Made by a program: the position numbers and the translations under genes | The notes under the pieces: generated by a model | What the model was told of the DNA's origin: nothing | Databases searched by the model: none | The model's input: the letters and a program-made list of their open reading frames with translations, nothing else | Part shown: in pieces, positions 18,303 to 27,134 of the stretch | Layout of the letters: every line of letters begins with the position of its first letter | How positions within the stretch are numbered: the first letter of the stretch is position 1 | DNA from: Actinocorallia sp. API 0066 | GTDB taxonomy: Bacteria; Actinomycetota; Actinomycetes; Streptosporangiales; Streptosporangiaceae | Assembly: GCF_020991275.1 (NCBI RefSeq) | Contig: NZ_JAJLQY010000001.1 | Coordinates: 372,001-436,000 of the forward strand | DNA length: 64,000 bases | Direction: 5' to 3'

Positions 18303-18983
18303 GTGACAAGAGTCATGATCAAGGAATTTCCGTTCGACCTGCCCGACACGCCCTACAGCCTCTGGGTCAGCGGAGAACTCAACGACCATCTCCCGCTCCC
18401 CGAGGACTTCCGAGCCGAGATCGTCAACGGGGAGATCACCGTGTCGCCAGCGCCCGTGGTGGGCCACAACCGGATCGTCTATGCGATCCACTTCGCCTTC
18501 ACCGAGGCGCGGGTGCTGAACCGTCAGTACCCGTGGATCGTGGACACCGGGTCCGGGACGGATCTTGTGGGCGTGGGGGACGGCTACATCCCCGACCTGA
18601 TCGTGCTGGACAGCCAGATCTGCGCGGAGGCGGAGGCCGCACAGGTCGCCCTCTGGGTGGCGGACCAGGTGGAGCTGGCCGTGGAGGTGACGTCGAAGTC
18701 CAACGCGGCGCAGGACCGGAAGGCGCGTCCGGGCGGCAGGCAGACCAAGTGGTCCGGGTACGCGCGGGCCGAGGTCCCCTACTACCTGCTGGTCGACCGC
18801 GATCCGAAGGTCGCCCGGACGACTCTGTACTCGGTGCCGGACGCGGCCACCGGAGCCTACCTCCAGGAGGAGGTCTGGGAGTTCGGCAAGCCGGTGGTGC
18901 TGCCCGAGCACTTCGGCGTGACCATCCCGACGGACAACTGGCGGCCGTGGGGCGCGGGCTCGGACCGGGCCGACGGCCGCTGA
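18303..18983 (+). CDS. Uma2-family (DUF820) PD-(D/E)XK nuclease-like protein
   Basis: 226 residues from a GTG with AGGAAGAGG 8 bases upstream; an ATG at 18315 is an alternative. The Uma2 core is visible: an acidic residue in FRAEIVNGEI, YIPDLIVL, and VELAVEVTSKSN with the E-x-x-x-K arrangement, then GYARAEVPYYLLVD. The family is structurally a restriction-endonuclease fold and is abundant in actinobacteria and cyanobacteria, but its role is mostly unknown. A second member lies at 48174-48872. Confidence 0.85.
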   Translation: MTRVMIKEFPFDLPDTPYSLWVSGELNDHLPLPEDFRAEIVNGEITVSPAPVVGHNRIVYAIHFAFTEARVLNRQYPWIVDTGSGTDLVGVGDGYIPDLIVLDSQICAEAEAAQVALWVADQVELAVEVTSKSNAAQDRKARPGGRQTKWSGYARAEVPYYLLVDRDPKVARTTLYSVPDAATGAYLQEEVWEFGKPVVLPEHFGVTIPTDNWRPWGAGSDRADGR

Positions 18984-19008
18984 CGCGCTCGACTGACCCG
19001 TCGCGACT

Positions 19009-19041
19009 GCACGGCCCGCTCCGGTTCGGGGCGGGCCGTGC
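19009..19041. terminator. Bidirectional terminator hairpin between convergent genes
   Basis: GCACGGCCCGC (19009-19019) pairs with GCGGGCCGTGC (19031-19041), an 11-bp perfect stem between the Uma2 gene and the secreted-protein gene, followed by TGTTGT on the plus strand. Confidence 0.65.
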
Positions 19042-19046
19042 TGTTG

Positions 19047-20051
19047 TCACAGGAGGGGTTTGCCCTTGGTGTCTACCTTGAGGGTTCTGGAGTAGGCGCG
19101 GAAGGTGTCGGCGGTGCCGTCGAAGACGACCTGGAACTTGGCGTCGCACCAGGTCTTGGGGCGCAGCGTGAAGGTTCCCTTTTTGGTGGTCTTGGCGGTG
19201 ACGGCGCTGTACCACGAGTCGCCGTGCGCGCACTTGAAGATCGCGGTGACCTTGCGGCCCGCGTACGGGACCGGTTTTTTCTTGTTCTTCGCGTTAAAGC
19301 GCTTCAGTGTGCCCGTGATGGTGATCTTCTTGCCGACCTTGAGCTTGCGCGGCGTCACCTTCAGGCCGGTGATCGACGTCTTCCACCGCCACACCTTGAC
19401 GACCTTGGTGACGGCCGGCGCGTACTCGGCGCTGCCCGGGAACGACATCCGCCACCAACCGGGCGCCGCCTGCCGGAACGAGGCGGCCAGGCGGCCCTCA
19501 TGGTCGGGCCGCAGCGCCTGGACCGTGCGCCACACCTTGCCGTCCGGCGAGAACTGCAGGTTGACGGTGTAGGCGGCGCCCTCGCCCCGGTCGGAGCCGA
19601 GCTTGAAGCGGGCCTTGGCGGTGACGACCTGCTTGGTGTTGTGCTTGACGGCGAAGTCGAACAGCAGCGCCTTGGCCAGCACCCGCACCGCCACCGGGCG
19701 GCTGAACACCTGCTCGTCCGCGAGCGTGAACACCGCCTCCCAGGTGACGGTCCAGCGCGGCGCGGCGGTGACGGTGAACCTGCCCTGCGCGTCGGTGGTG
19801 GCGGTGAGCGCCTCGGTGCTGCCCGACACGTCCTGGACGGTGACGGCGCGCTCGGTGAGCGGCACCGTCTCGCCCTCGGCCGTCTTGCCGCGCAGCGTGC
19901 CCGACAGCGTCACCGTCGCGCCGGTGGCGACGGACTTGGCGTCGGCGGCCAGGGTCAGGCTCGCGGACACCACGGGCGGGTCCGCGGCCAGGGCCGGGAC
20001 GGGGAACAGCACCAGGGCCAGGACGGCCAGGGCCGCGACGATGCGACGCAC
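19047..20051 (-). CDS. Secreted Ig-like repeat protein, unknown function
   Basis: 334 residues from a GTG preceded by GGAGG 10 bases away. A signal peptide (about 1-22, ending in PALAA) leads into beta-rich segments: VATGATVTLSGTL, a mid section, then LKVGKKITITGTLKRF and a Lys-rich C-terminus. The pattern is that of bacterial Ig-like or carboxypeptidase-regulatory-like beta sandwiches. It is probably an exported surface or wall protein. Signal peptide and repeats are seen in the sequence; the function is not known. Confidence 0.75.
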   Translation of the reverse strand: MRRIVAALAVLALVLFPVPALAADPPVVSASLTLAADAKSVATGATVTLSGTLRGKTAEGETVPLTERAVTVQDVSGSTEALTATTDAQGRFTVTAAPRWTVTWEAVFTLADEQVFSRPVAVRVLAKALLFDFAVKHNTKQVVTAKARFKLGSDRGEGAAYTVNLQFSPDGKVWRTVQALRPDHEGRLAASFRQAAPGWWRMSFPGSAEYAPAVTKVVKVWRWKTSITGLKVTPRKLKVGKKITITGTLKRFNAKNKKKPVPYAGRKVTAIFKCAHGDSWYSAVTAKTTKKGTFTLRPKTWCDAKFQVVFDGTADTFRAYSRTLKVDTKGKPLL

Positions 20052-20068
20052 TACGATCTCGCCTCCAC

Positions 20069-20082
20069 TCACGATGGCGTGA
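20069..20082. promoter_or_regulatory. Short palindrome before the secreted Ig-like gene
   Basis: TCACG-ATGG-CGTGA lies about 20 bases upstream of the start at 20051, next to a possible -10, TACGAT, on the minus strand (20085-20080). It may be an operator. Confidence 0.3.
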
Positions 20083-20170
20083 TCGTACAAAAGCCGTGTG
20101 ACATTCCGCTCCAAACGAGAGGCCGGTGACCTGTCCGGTCCGCAACCGTCACCCACCCGTCGCCGAAACC

Positions 20171-20267
20171 TGTGTTCGATGCGGCCTGGGGCCGTGCCCG
20201 ACGGCCCCGCGCTGTGTTCGATGCGGCGCGGGTCAGCCGCTTTGCGAGCCCGACTTCGTCGGGAGCG
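20171..20267. repeat. Structured intergenic region with a 15-bp direct repeat
   Basis: TGTGTTCGATGCGGC occurs at 20171-20185 and again at 20213-20227. Between the copies is a perfect 8-bp hairpin (GGGGCCGT, 20188-20208). After them a nested hairpin has an outer GCCGCT/AGCGGC and inner CCCGAC/GTCGGG stem. It lies just downstream of the FHA operon on the minus strand and may end it; no T-run is present. Confidence 0.45.
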
Positions 20268-20289
20268 GCTGCCCCGCGCCGTCGCCGGG

Positions 20290-21678
20290 TCAGGTGAGGT
20301 GGACGGTGCCGGTGACGTCGGCGGCCAGCCGTAGCGAGTCGCCGTCCTGGAGGAACGCCTCGACGCCGGGGGAGAGCCGCTCGCCGTTGACGAACGTGCC
20401 GTTGGTGGAGCGCTCGTCGCGCACCTTGGCGACGCCGGACGGGTCGAGCCACACCGTCGCGTGCTTGCGCGACACGTTGTCGTACTGGGTGAAGGTCGAG
20501 GCGGCGGGTGACTGGCCCGCGTCCCGGCCCAGGATGAGCTGCTGGCCGATGGTCACCTTGAGCTCGCCGGTGGGGAACGCGAGGCGCAGCGTCGGGCCTC
20601 CGCCGCCGGGCCGCAGCGGCTTCAGGCAGACGTTGCACTGGGTGGCCGCGGGGTTGACCAGCACGCTCTCGCAGTGCGGGCACATCGCGGCGGTGCTGTC
20701 GCCGTGCGGGGGCTGCTGGCGGTGCTCCGGCGGGACGAGCGTGCCGTCCCGCGCGGGCGGCGGGTCGAGCGGGCCGCGGCGGCCGTACGGGTCCTGGGGC
20801 TGGCCGTAGCCGCCGCCCTGGGGCGGCTGCCCGTAACCCTGCTGGGGCTGGCCGTAGGGGTCGGCGGCGGGCTGCCCGTAGCCCTGCTGCGGCTGCGCGT
20901 ACGGGTCCTGCCCGCCCTGCGGGGGCTGGCCGCCGTAGCCGCCGCCCTGCGGGGGCTGCCCGTACCCCTGCTGCGGCTGCGCGTACGGATCCTGGCCCTG
21001 GGCGTACGGGTCCTGGCCCTGCGGGGGCTGGTTGCCGTACTGGCCGCCCTGGGGCTGCTGCCCGTAGCCCTGCTGCGGCTGTGCGTAGGGGTCCTGCCCG
21101 CCCTGCGGGGGCTGGCCGTAGCCGCCGCCCTGCTGCGGGGGCTGGCCGCCGTAGCCGCCGCCCTGCGCGGGCGCCGCGTACGGGTCCTGGCCGCCCTGGG
21201 GCTGGCCGTAGGGATCCTGGCCCTGGGGCTGGGCGTACGGTTCCTGGCCCTGCGGGGGGGCCGCGTACGGGTCCTGGGGCTGCTGCTGGCCGTAGCCGCC
21301 CTGCGGGGGCTGCCCGTAGCCCTGCTGGGGCTGGCCGTAGGGGTCGGCGGCGGGCTGCCCGTACCCGCCTCCCTGCGGCTGCGCGTAGGGGTCCTGGTTA
21401 CCGTACTGGCCGCCCTGGCCGCCCTGGCCGCCCTGGGGCTGCTGCCCGTAGCCCTGCTGCGGCTGTGCGTACGGGTCCTGCCCGCCCTGCGGGGGCTGGC
21501 CGCCGTAACCGCCGCCCTGCGGGGGCTGCCCGTACCCCTGCTGCGGCTGGCCGTAGGAGTCGGAGGGCTGCTGCGGGCGCCGCCGCCGGCCGCGGGTGAG
21601 GTTGTTCCCGCAGGTCAGGCAGATCAGATCGCCCGGGTTGTGCGGGGTCTGGCAGACCTCGCAGGTCAGAGTCTCCAT
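20290..21678 (-). CDS. FHA-domain protein with two zinc ribbons and a Tyr/Gln/Gly/Pro-rich linker
   Basis: 462 residues, last gene of the five-gene operon; it overlaps the radical-SAM gene by 13 bases. An N-terminal zinc ribbon has CxxC pairs at 6/9 and 20/23. A 250-residue low-complexity part repeats units like [19 protein letters not shown] second ribbon (MCPHCE ... CNVCLKPL) precedes a C-terminal FHA domain ([26 protein letters not shown]). FHA domains read phosphothreonine, so a Ser/Thr kinase in the same operon is its natural writer. The role of the linker is unknown. Confidence 0.9.
   Translation of the reverse strand: METLTCEVCQTPHNPGDLICLTCGNNLTRGRRRRPQQPSDSYGQPQQGYGQPPQGGGYGGQPPQGGQDPYAQPQQGYGQQPQGGQGGQGGQYGNQDPYAQPQGGGYGQPAADPYGQPQQGYGQPPQGGYGQQQPQDPYAAPPQGQEPYAQPQGQDPYGQPQGGQDPYAAPAQGGGYGGQPPQQGGGYGQPPQGGQDPYAQPQQGYGQQPQGGQYGNQPPQGQDPYAQGQDPYAQPQQGYGQPPQGGGYGGQPPQGGQDPYAQPQQGYGQPAADPYGQPQQGYGQPPQGGGYGQPQDPYGRRGPLDPPPARDGTLVPPEHRQQPPHGDSTAAMCPHCESVLVNPAATQCNVCLKPLRPGGGGPTLRLAFPTGELKVTIGQQLILGRDAGQSPAASTFTQYDNVSRKHATVWLDPSGVAKVRDERSTNGTFVNGERLSPGVEAFLQDGDSLRLAADVTGTVHLT
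20810..21560 (-). repeat. Degenerate tandem repeats coding the FHA protein linker
   Basis: Units of roughly 20-60 bases coding for combinations of [13 protein letters not shown] and [11 protein letters not shown] are repeated in frame across 750 bases. This is a coding repeat and not a CRISPR array: units vary in length and there are no unique spacers. Confidence 0.85.
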
Positions 21679-22355
21679 GACGCCTCCCCGGCTCGTACTC
21701 CGGCCCCGTCCAGCACCGCGCTCAGACGATCCATGTCGCCTCGGCGCGGGATGCCGATGTAATACACCCGCCGTCCTTCCGCACCGTCCTCGACGCACAC
21801 CTGCATGCGCCGCCCGTTGTGTCCCTCGTGTTCGTACCGTTTCCTGCCGAGCGCAGTCAGCGGGACGAGCCTCTGGTTCGCCGACCCCCGGAGCGGGGAG
21901 CCGTCGTCGAGCCGTTCCACGTACGGCCCCGTCACCACAGCGTCGCACAGTTCCAGGATGTTCCGCGACTCCGGGACGCGGGACAACCGTGAGCTTACAT
22001 ATCCGGAAAAAACGAGGATGTCCAACTCGCGTGACCCGCGCCACACGTGGATGCCCCGCAACAGCGCCAACAGGGCCGCTGGCTGCTGGAACGGCTCCCC
22101 GCCGGAGATCGTGACCCCGTCGACGGGCGGGAGTCCGTCGAGCCAGCCGAGCACCTCCGCGACGGGCAGCAGCCGGCTGTCGTCGGCGGGCCACGTGTCG
22201 GTGGACAGGCACCCGGGGCACGCGAGCGTGCAGCCCTGGAACCAGATGCCCGCCCGGACTCCGGGGCCCAGCGCCGTCACCGGGTGGTGCGTCTTCGCGA
22301 GCCGCAGAAGCACGTCCCCGGCGTCGGGAGGGTCGGCGGTGGACGGCCCGGTCAT
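21666..22355 (-). CDS. Radical-SAM activating-enzyme-like protein (NrdG/4Fe-4S single-strand type)
   Basis: 229 residues. The cluster motif GCTLACPGC supplies Cys42, Cys46 and Cys49 (CxxxCxxC), and GGEP (85-88) is the SAM-binding motif. Size and pattern match the small glycyl-radical activating enzymes such as NrdG. No anaerobic ribonucleotide reductase or other glycyl-radical enzyme is near, so the usual partner is missing. It overlaps the AAA+ gene by 4 bases and the FHA gene by 13, which points to a role within this operon. The radical substrate is unknown. Confidence 0.85.
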   Translation of the reverse strand: MTGPSTADPPDAGDVLLRLAKTHHPVTALGPGVRAGIWFQGCTLACPGCLSTDTWPADDSRLLPVAEVLGWLDGLPPVDGVTISGGEPFQQPAALLALLRGIHVWRGSRELDILVFSGYVSSRLSRVPESRNILELCDAVVTGPYVERLDDGSPLRGSANQRLVPLTALGRKRYEHEGHNGRRMQVCVEDGAEGRRVYYIGIPRRGDMDRLSAVLDGAGVRAGEASWRL

Positions 22356-24175
22356 GGGGCGATGTCGAGTTCGGCGATGCTGCCCTCACGCTTGATCCCC
22401 TGCACGGTGATCTCCTCTCCTGCCTGAAGGTCCCGTTCGAACAGCGCGCGCGCGAGCGGGTTGACGAAGTGGGCCTCCAGGGCCATGCCGATGCCCCGGC
22501 CGCCCTTGTCCAGCTCCGCCGTGCACCACTCGCGCAGCGTCCCCAGCACCTCGGACTTGACGGCGAGGGAGACGCGGTGCTCCTCGGTGACGCGGCGGCA
22601 GATGTTCTCCAGCTGGAGGTCGAAGATCTTCGACGCGGCCTCGGCGCCGATGAAGTTGAACACGATGATGTTGTCGCCGAGCCGGTTGAGCAGCTCGGGC
22701 CGGTTCAGCACGGCGGTGAAGTGGTCGGAGATGGCGCCCTTGATCCGGTGCTCGATCTCCGCGTACCCCAGGCCGGGGATCACCTTGGACGACCCCAGGT
22801 TCGAGGTGAAGATGAGGATGGACTCGGAGAAGTGGACGGTGTGGCCGCGCCCGTCGGTGAGGCGGCCGTCCTCCAGGATCTGGAGGAACTTGTCGAGGAT
22901 GCGCGGGTGCGCCTTCTCGATCTCGTCGAAGAGGATCACCCGGAACGGGTCCTCCCGCACGGCGTTGGTGAGCTCGCCGCCCGCCTCGTGTCCGACGTAG
23001 CCGGGCGGGGAGCCGATGAGCCGGTCGCCGGCCTGCTCGGCGGAGAACTCCGACATGTCGAACCGCAGGTAGGCGCCGTCGTCGCCGAACACCAGCGAGG
23101 TGATCGCCTTGGCCAGCTCGGTCTTGCCGGTGCCCGTCGGCCCGGCGAAGAACAGCACGCCGCGCGGCCGTGAGCCGGACTTGGTGGCCTGCGCGCCCGA
23201 AAGCCCGAGCACGGCCCGCTTGAGGATGTCGAGGGTCTTGGTGACGGCCTGGGGCTGCCCCAGGACCCGTTCGGGGACCCGCTTCTCCCCGTCCAGGACG
23301 CGCTTGCGCAGGTGGCCGCGCGACCACGGGTTGTCCAGCACGCCGAGCTTGTAGGTGCGGACGGCGTCGGGCAGGTCGGCGAGGTCGACGTTCTGCTCCT
23401 TGGCCAGCCGGGTGACCTCGATCATCGACTGGAGGGTGAGGCCGTCGGCCTGCTCGGCGAACGCGTCGCAGGCGTCGGCCGCGGCCTGGTCCTCGTTGGG
23501 GTCGGCGGCGAAGGCGCGGGCCAGCAGCCGTGCGGTCTGCTGACGGTCGCCCAGGTGCGGCCGAGGTAGGGCGATCTCGCGTATCGCGTCGTTCCCGGCC
23601 ACCAGCCAGGACGGCAGGTCGCCCGGCCGCTCGGCCAGCCAGATGATCGGGTTGTAGAACGGCTTCGGCCTGATGCCGGGCGCCCGGACCGGCCGCGCGG
23701 TGCGGGCCAGCTTCTCGCAGAACCGGAAGAAGTCGCGCTCGGCGGGCTGCAGGTCGGTCGCCGACGCGGCGATCCGCGACGCGCCCTCGATGAGGAACGC
23801 GGCGCGCACCTGCTCGGCGGGGCGCGCCAGCGCCGCCAGATGCTTGGTGAGGCCCTCGAGCGACGGCTTGGGGTCCCACTTGCCGAGCAGCTTCCCGGCG
23901 GCCTCCAGCGCGTCCTCGTCGTCCGGGTGGACGCGCAGGCCGTCGACGGGGTCGTAGCTGAGCAGGCAGGACATGCCGCTCGACTGGAGCGCCTCCCACA
24001 GCAGCTCGCGCAGCGGCAGGAGCGCGATCTCGCCGCCGTTGGGGAACAGGAAGCTGTCGTAGAGGTTGCCCGACAGGACGTACTGCGAATGCACGGACAG
24101 GGTGGCGTCGAGTTCGCGGATGAACGGAGGCCAGCCCGTCAGTCGGCCGCCCAAGGTCGGCTGTTCATTGCTCAA
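22352..24175 (-). CDS. Clp-like AAA+ ATPase with an atypical N-terminal half
   Basis: 607 residues from a TTG start with AAGGA 8 bases upstream. The C-terminal half is a ClpA/ClpB D2-type module: Walker A GPTGTGKT (345-352), pore loop GYVG (392-395), Walker B VILFDE (413-418), sensor-1 FTSN and a Clp C-terminal subdomain. The N-terminal 290 residues resemble a second AAA+ core without Walker [10 protein letters not shown] at 32, FLIEGA at 128 and [15 protein letters not shown] at 176. The pore loop suggests threading of a protein substrate. The N-terminal reading is inference. Confidence 0.85.
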   Translation of the reverse strand: MSNEQPTLGGRLTGWPPFIRELDATLSVHSQYVLSGNLYDSFLFPNGGEIALLPLRELLWEALQSSGMSCLLSYDPVDGLRVHPDDEDALEAAGKLLGKWDPKPSLEGLTKHLAALARPAEQVRAAFLIEGASRIAASATDLQPAERDFFRFCEKLARTARPVRAPGIRPKPFYNPIIWLAERPGDLPSWLVAGNDAIREIALPRPHLGDRQQTARLLARAFAADPNEDQAAADACDAFAEQADGLTLQSMIEVTRLAKEQNVDLADLPDAVRTYKLGVLDNPWSRGHLRKRVLDGEKRVPERVLGQPQAVTKTLDILKRAVLGLSGAQATKSGSRPRGVLFFAGPTGTGKTELAKAITSLVFGDDGAYLRFDMSEFSAEQAGDRLIGSPPGYVGHEAGGELTNAVREDPFRVILFDEIEKAHPRILDKFLQILEDGRLTDGRGHTVHFSESILIFTSNLGSSKVIPGLGYAEIEHRIKGAISDHFTAVLNRPELLNRLGDNIIVFNFIGAEAASKIFDLQLENICRRVTEEHRVSLAVKSEVLGTLREWCTAELDKGGRGIGMALEAHFVNPLARALFERDLQAGEEITVQGIKREGSIAELDIAP

Positions 24176-25277
24176 CGTGGCGTTCCTTCGGCTTCTGCCG
24201 CTTGCGGCGTGCTTGTGTCACTGATTCTCCCGTGACGGGAAGCTGTTCCGCGCCGGGTTCCAGCCGCCAGGTGACGGCCATGCCGAGGCCGCCCGCGGCG
24301 AGCCGCTCCCTGGCCTCCTCGAACGCCTCGCACCAGGCGCGTTCCCGTTCGGCGTCCCTGCGGCGGTCGTCCTCGCTCTCGGGGGGACGGGTGCGCAGCA
24401 TCTTGGCCCGCAGCGTCCCGTCCTCCAGGCGCATCCTGACCGCCTGGTCCGGCCACTCACCGCGGGTGAGGACGAGGCCGCCGTCGTCGGCGGTGCGCGT
24501 CTCGAAGCCGGTGTCCACCTCGTAGCCGAGGTCCTCGAACGCCTTGGTGACGCTCTCCAGGACGTACCGCCTCTCGGCCTCCGCCTGCGCGACGCGTTCC
24601 TGTTCGGCCATCCACGCCTTCACGCGCGCGCGCTCGGCCCGGGTGTTCTCGTTGGCGTCCTGCACGCGCAGCCTTACCTCGCTGAGGAGGCTCTCGGCTT
24701 CGGCGTCCGTGGGGGCTCCGGCTACTCGGGCGGCGGCCTCGTGGACCCGTCCCCGGTCGGCGTCGGACGCGTCGGGCAGCAGCCGGGCCAGGACCCGCGC
24801 CAGATCGGCGGTGCGGTCGGCGGCGCGGTCGCGCGGCGCCGCCGTCTCCCGCGCGACGAGATCGGCCGCGACGACGTCGGCGAGCCTTGCGGCGAGGGCT
24901 TTCTCGGCCTCGTCGAGCGCCCGGTCCACGGCGGCGCACCACTCGACGACCTCCTCATAGGACCTGTCCATGAGGTCGAGCTCTTCGGGCAGCGGCAAGG
25001 CGACCGCGGCACCGTGCGCGCGCGCTGCCTCGTGCACGGTGTCGCGCAGGGCGCGCACCCGCGCGTTGCGGTCCACCGCCTCGCGCAGCGCCCGCTCGTG
25101 GCGTTCCAGGGCGGCGAGCGCCTCGGCGCGGGCGCCCGCCTTCTTCTCGGCGAGCGCGGCGAACGCCTCGGCGCCCTTGGCCGCGGCCCCCGCGCCCGCG
25201 CCGAGCAGCCGGTTCGTGCCGAGACTGGCGATCACCGCCGCGTCCAGCACGATCTCGGCTTCCACACCACTGCTCAT
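24165..25277 (-). CDS. Coiled-coil protein of the kinase-AAA-FHA operon, unknown function
   Basis: 370 residues, rich in Ala, Glu and Arg, with predicted long helices over about 30-250 and a smaller alpha/beta C-terminal part (YEVDTGFETRTADDGGLVL and following). No known catalytic motif is visible. It overlaps the AAA+ gene start by 11 bases and follows the kinase by 44 bases. It may be an adaptor or substrate for the other operon products; I do not recognise a family. Confidence 0.75.
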   Translation of the reverse strand: MSSGVEAEIVLDAAVIASLGTNRLLGAGAGAAAKGAEAFAALAEKKAGARAEALAALERHERALREAVDRNARVRALRDTVHEAARAHGAAVALPLPEELDLMDRSYEEVVEWCAAVDRALDEAEKALAARLADVVAADLVARETAAPRDRAADRTADLARVLARLLPDASDADRGRVHEAAARVAGAPTDAEAESLLSEVRLRVQDANENTRAERARVKAWMAEQERVAQAEAERRYVLESVTKAFEDLGYEVDTGFETRTADDGGLVLTRGEWPDQAVRMRLEDGTLRAKMLRTRPPESEDDRRRDAERERAWCEAFEEARERLAAGGLGMAVTWRLEPGAEQLPVTGESVTQARRKRQKPKERHVEQ

Positions 25278-25321
25278 CTACCGCTCTCTCCCTGGGACGG
25301 CCGCCTCATGATTCCGTCCGG

Positions 25322-26893
25322 TCAGTCTCCTATGACTTCGGCGCGGCGTGCGGAGTTCGCGGTCCGCCAACGGTGCGCGCGCAGACCGCCGCCCACGGCG
25401 TGCGCCACGGTGCCGACCGCGATCGCCAGAAGCCAGAGCATCCAGGCGAGCGCGCTCAGGGCCGACAGCAGGAGCAGGAGCAGCAGAAGCGGGATCGTCG
25501 CGGCCAGCAGGGCGAGCCCGCACCCGCGCGCGCCGGTGCGCTGCGCCGTCGCCGACATCGCCCGCGACGTCTTGGACAGCCCGCCCCCGGTGAGCCGGGC
25601 CGCCTTCGCCAGCGTCGCCCACGGCCCCTCGACGAGGTAGTCGCTGCCCTGCCGGGACGCCAGCGCGACCTCCACCGCGCAGGACACCAGCCACGCGGCG
25701 ACCGCCGCGGTGAGGAGCAGCCCGAGCGGGACGGGCATCTTCTGCACCTCGTTGACGGCGCGCACCCGGTCCGGCTCGCCGCCGAACAGCGCCTCGACGG
25801 CGACGCTCCCGGCCGTCCACAGCGCAAGGAACGGCAGCGACCACAGCACCGCCCGCACGCGTGCCCTACCGGCGCCCGCCTTACGGGCGCTCTCCTTCTG
25901 CTCCCACAGGGCGCGCCGTCCTTCGGCGCGGTAAGCGTCCTCGGCCGCTTTCAGCTCCGGAGACGGCGCCACCCGCTGCGGTTCGGGAGGCCGCGCCTCG
26001 GGCACCCGGACGACGGGCGCGGCCGCCTCGGCGTGCACGGGCGGGGTCTCGCCGCGCAGCCACGCGGTGACCTCCGGGTACCCCCAGCGGTGCCGCGGGT
26101 CGCGGGTGAGCAGGCCGCGGCACAGCAGCCGCAGGTGCGGGTCGTCGACGTCGGTGTTGTCGATCGGCCGGGTCGCCAGATGGTCGACGACGACCGTCTC
26201 GCTCATCCCGTCGAACGGCGCGCGGCCGGTGACGAGCTCCCGCGCGATCATCCCGAGCGACCACCAGTCGCGCGCGGGGGAGACCTGCCCTGACAGCGAC
26301 TCGGGCGCCGCGTAGGCGAGCGTGCGCGACGACGACGCGAACACGACGCTCTGCTCCAGCACCCGGCTCAGCCCGAAGTCGGTGATGACAAGATCGGCGC
26401 CCCGCACGAGCACGTTCTCCGGCTTCAGGTCGCGGTGCACGATGCCCGCGTCGTGCAGCGCCTTCAGCCCGTCGGCGAGCTGTGCTACGACGGCGGTCGG
26501 ATCGACCCTGGCCGCGCGGGTGAGCCGTCGGAGGTTCCCCTCCGGCAGGTACTCCATGATCTCGTAGTCGCGCCCGTCGGCGTGCCCGGTCTCCAGCACC
26601 CGCACCACGTGCCGCGACCGCAGCCGCGGCACCTGCTCCCACACCGCGGGATCCGCCCGGTACCCCCGCCGGTAGATCTTCACGACGTACCGGCCGTCGG
26701 CGTCCCCGACGTCCCTGACCAGCAGCAGATCCGACTCGGCCCCCTGGACCGGCAGTTCCCCCTCGGCCCTGAACCGTCCCGCCAACACCCCCGGCAGCCG
26801 GATGAGCCCTTCGCCGGGAGCGCCCGCCTCCGGGCCGGCTCCGTCCCGACTGGTAACCCCCGGATCCCGTCGCGTCCACTGCGGGTCGTCCAC
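25322..26893 (-). CDS. Membrane Ser/Thr protein kinase, first gene of the operon
   Basis: 523 residues from a GTG. Kinase motifs: Lys72 in VVKIYRR, catalytic loop HRDLKPEN (153-160), DFG at 172-174 and APES. The glycine-rich loop is poorly conserved. After the kinase domain (to about 285) come a Pro-rich linker, a charged helix and about four hydrophobic helices in the last 170 residues, so the catalytic domain should face the cytoplasm. A TAGGCT hexamer 6 bases before the start suggests a leaderless transcript. It is the likely writer for the FHA domain encoded at the operon's end. Confidence 0.9.
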   Translation of the reverse strand: MDDPQWTRRDPGVTSRDGAGPEAGAPGEGLIRLPGVLAGRFRAEGELPVQGAESDLLLVRDVGDADGRYVVKIYRRGYRADPAVWEQVPRLRSRHVVRVLETGHADGRDYEIMEYLPEGNLRRLTRAARVDPTAVVAQLADGLKALHDAGIVHRDLKPENVLVRGADLVITDFGLSRVLEQSVVFASSSRTLAYAAPESLSGQVSPARDWWSLGMIARELVTGRAPFDGMSETVVVDHLATRPIDNTDVDDPHLRLLCRGLLTRDPRHRWGYPEVTAWLRGETPPVHAEAAAPVVRVPEARPPEPQRVAPSPELKAAEDAYRAEGRRALWEQKESARKAGAGRARVRAVLWSLPFLALWTAGSVAVEALFGGEPDRVRAVNEVQKMPVPLGLLLTAAVAAWLVSCAVEVALASRQGSDYLVEGPWATLAKAARLTGGGLSKTSRAMSATAQRTGARGCGLALLAATIPLLLLLLLLSALSALAWMLWLLAIAVGTVAHAVGGGLRAHRWRTANSARRAEVIGD

Positions 26894-26899
26894 GCCGAG

Positions 26900-26905
26900 A
26901 GCCTA
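26900..26905 (-). promoter_or_regulatory. -10 element of the kinase-AAA-rSAM-FHA operon
   Basis: TAGGCT on the minus strand ends 6 bases before the GTG at 26893, and no ribosome binding site lies between. This is the leaderless arrangement. Confidence 0.5.
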
Positions 26906-27134
26906 TCGCGCCCCACCCCCGCCCCCCGGCTCACTTCCCCGACATCCCACACTTCCCCGGCACTTCTGGAGCGGCCCGTCGAGATGGGGATTGTCGGGAA
27001 TGCGGGGTAGCGGGAGGGGTGGGTGGTTAGGGTGGGAGCGGGCGTCCGGGATGTGTGACGTGGCGGGCCGCGTCGGTGTTCCGGGTGGGGACAGGGCGGG
27101 CCGGGGGTGGCGGGCAGATGGCTTGGCGGCGGCG

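Noticed and set aside
20810-21560. CRISPR-like array
   Set aside because: The repeats are in-frame codons of a low-complexity protein segment, vary in unit length and lack unique spacers.
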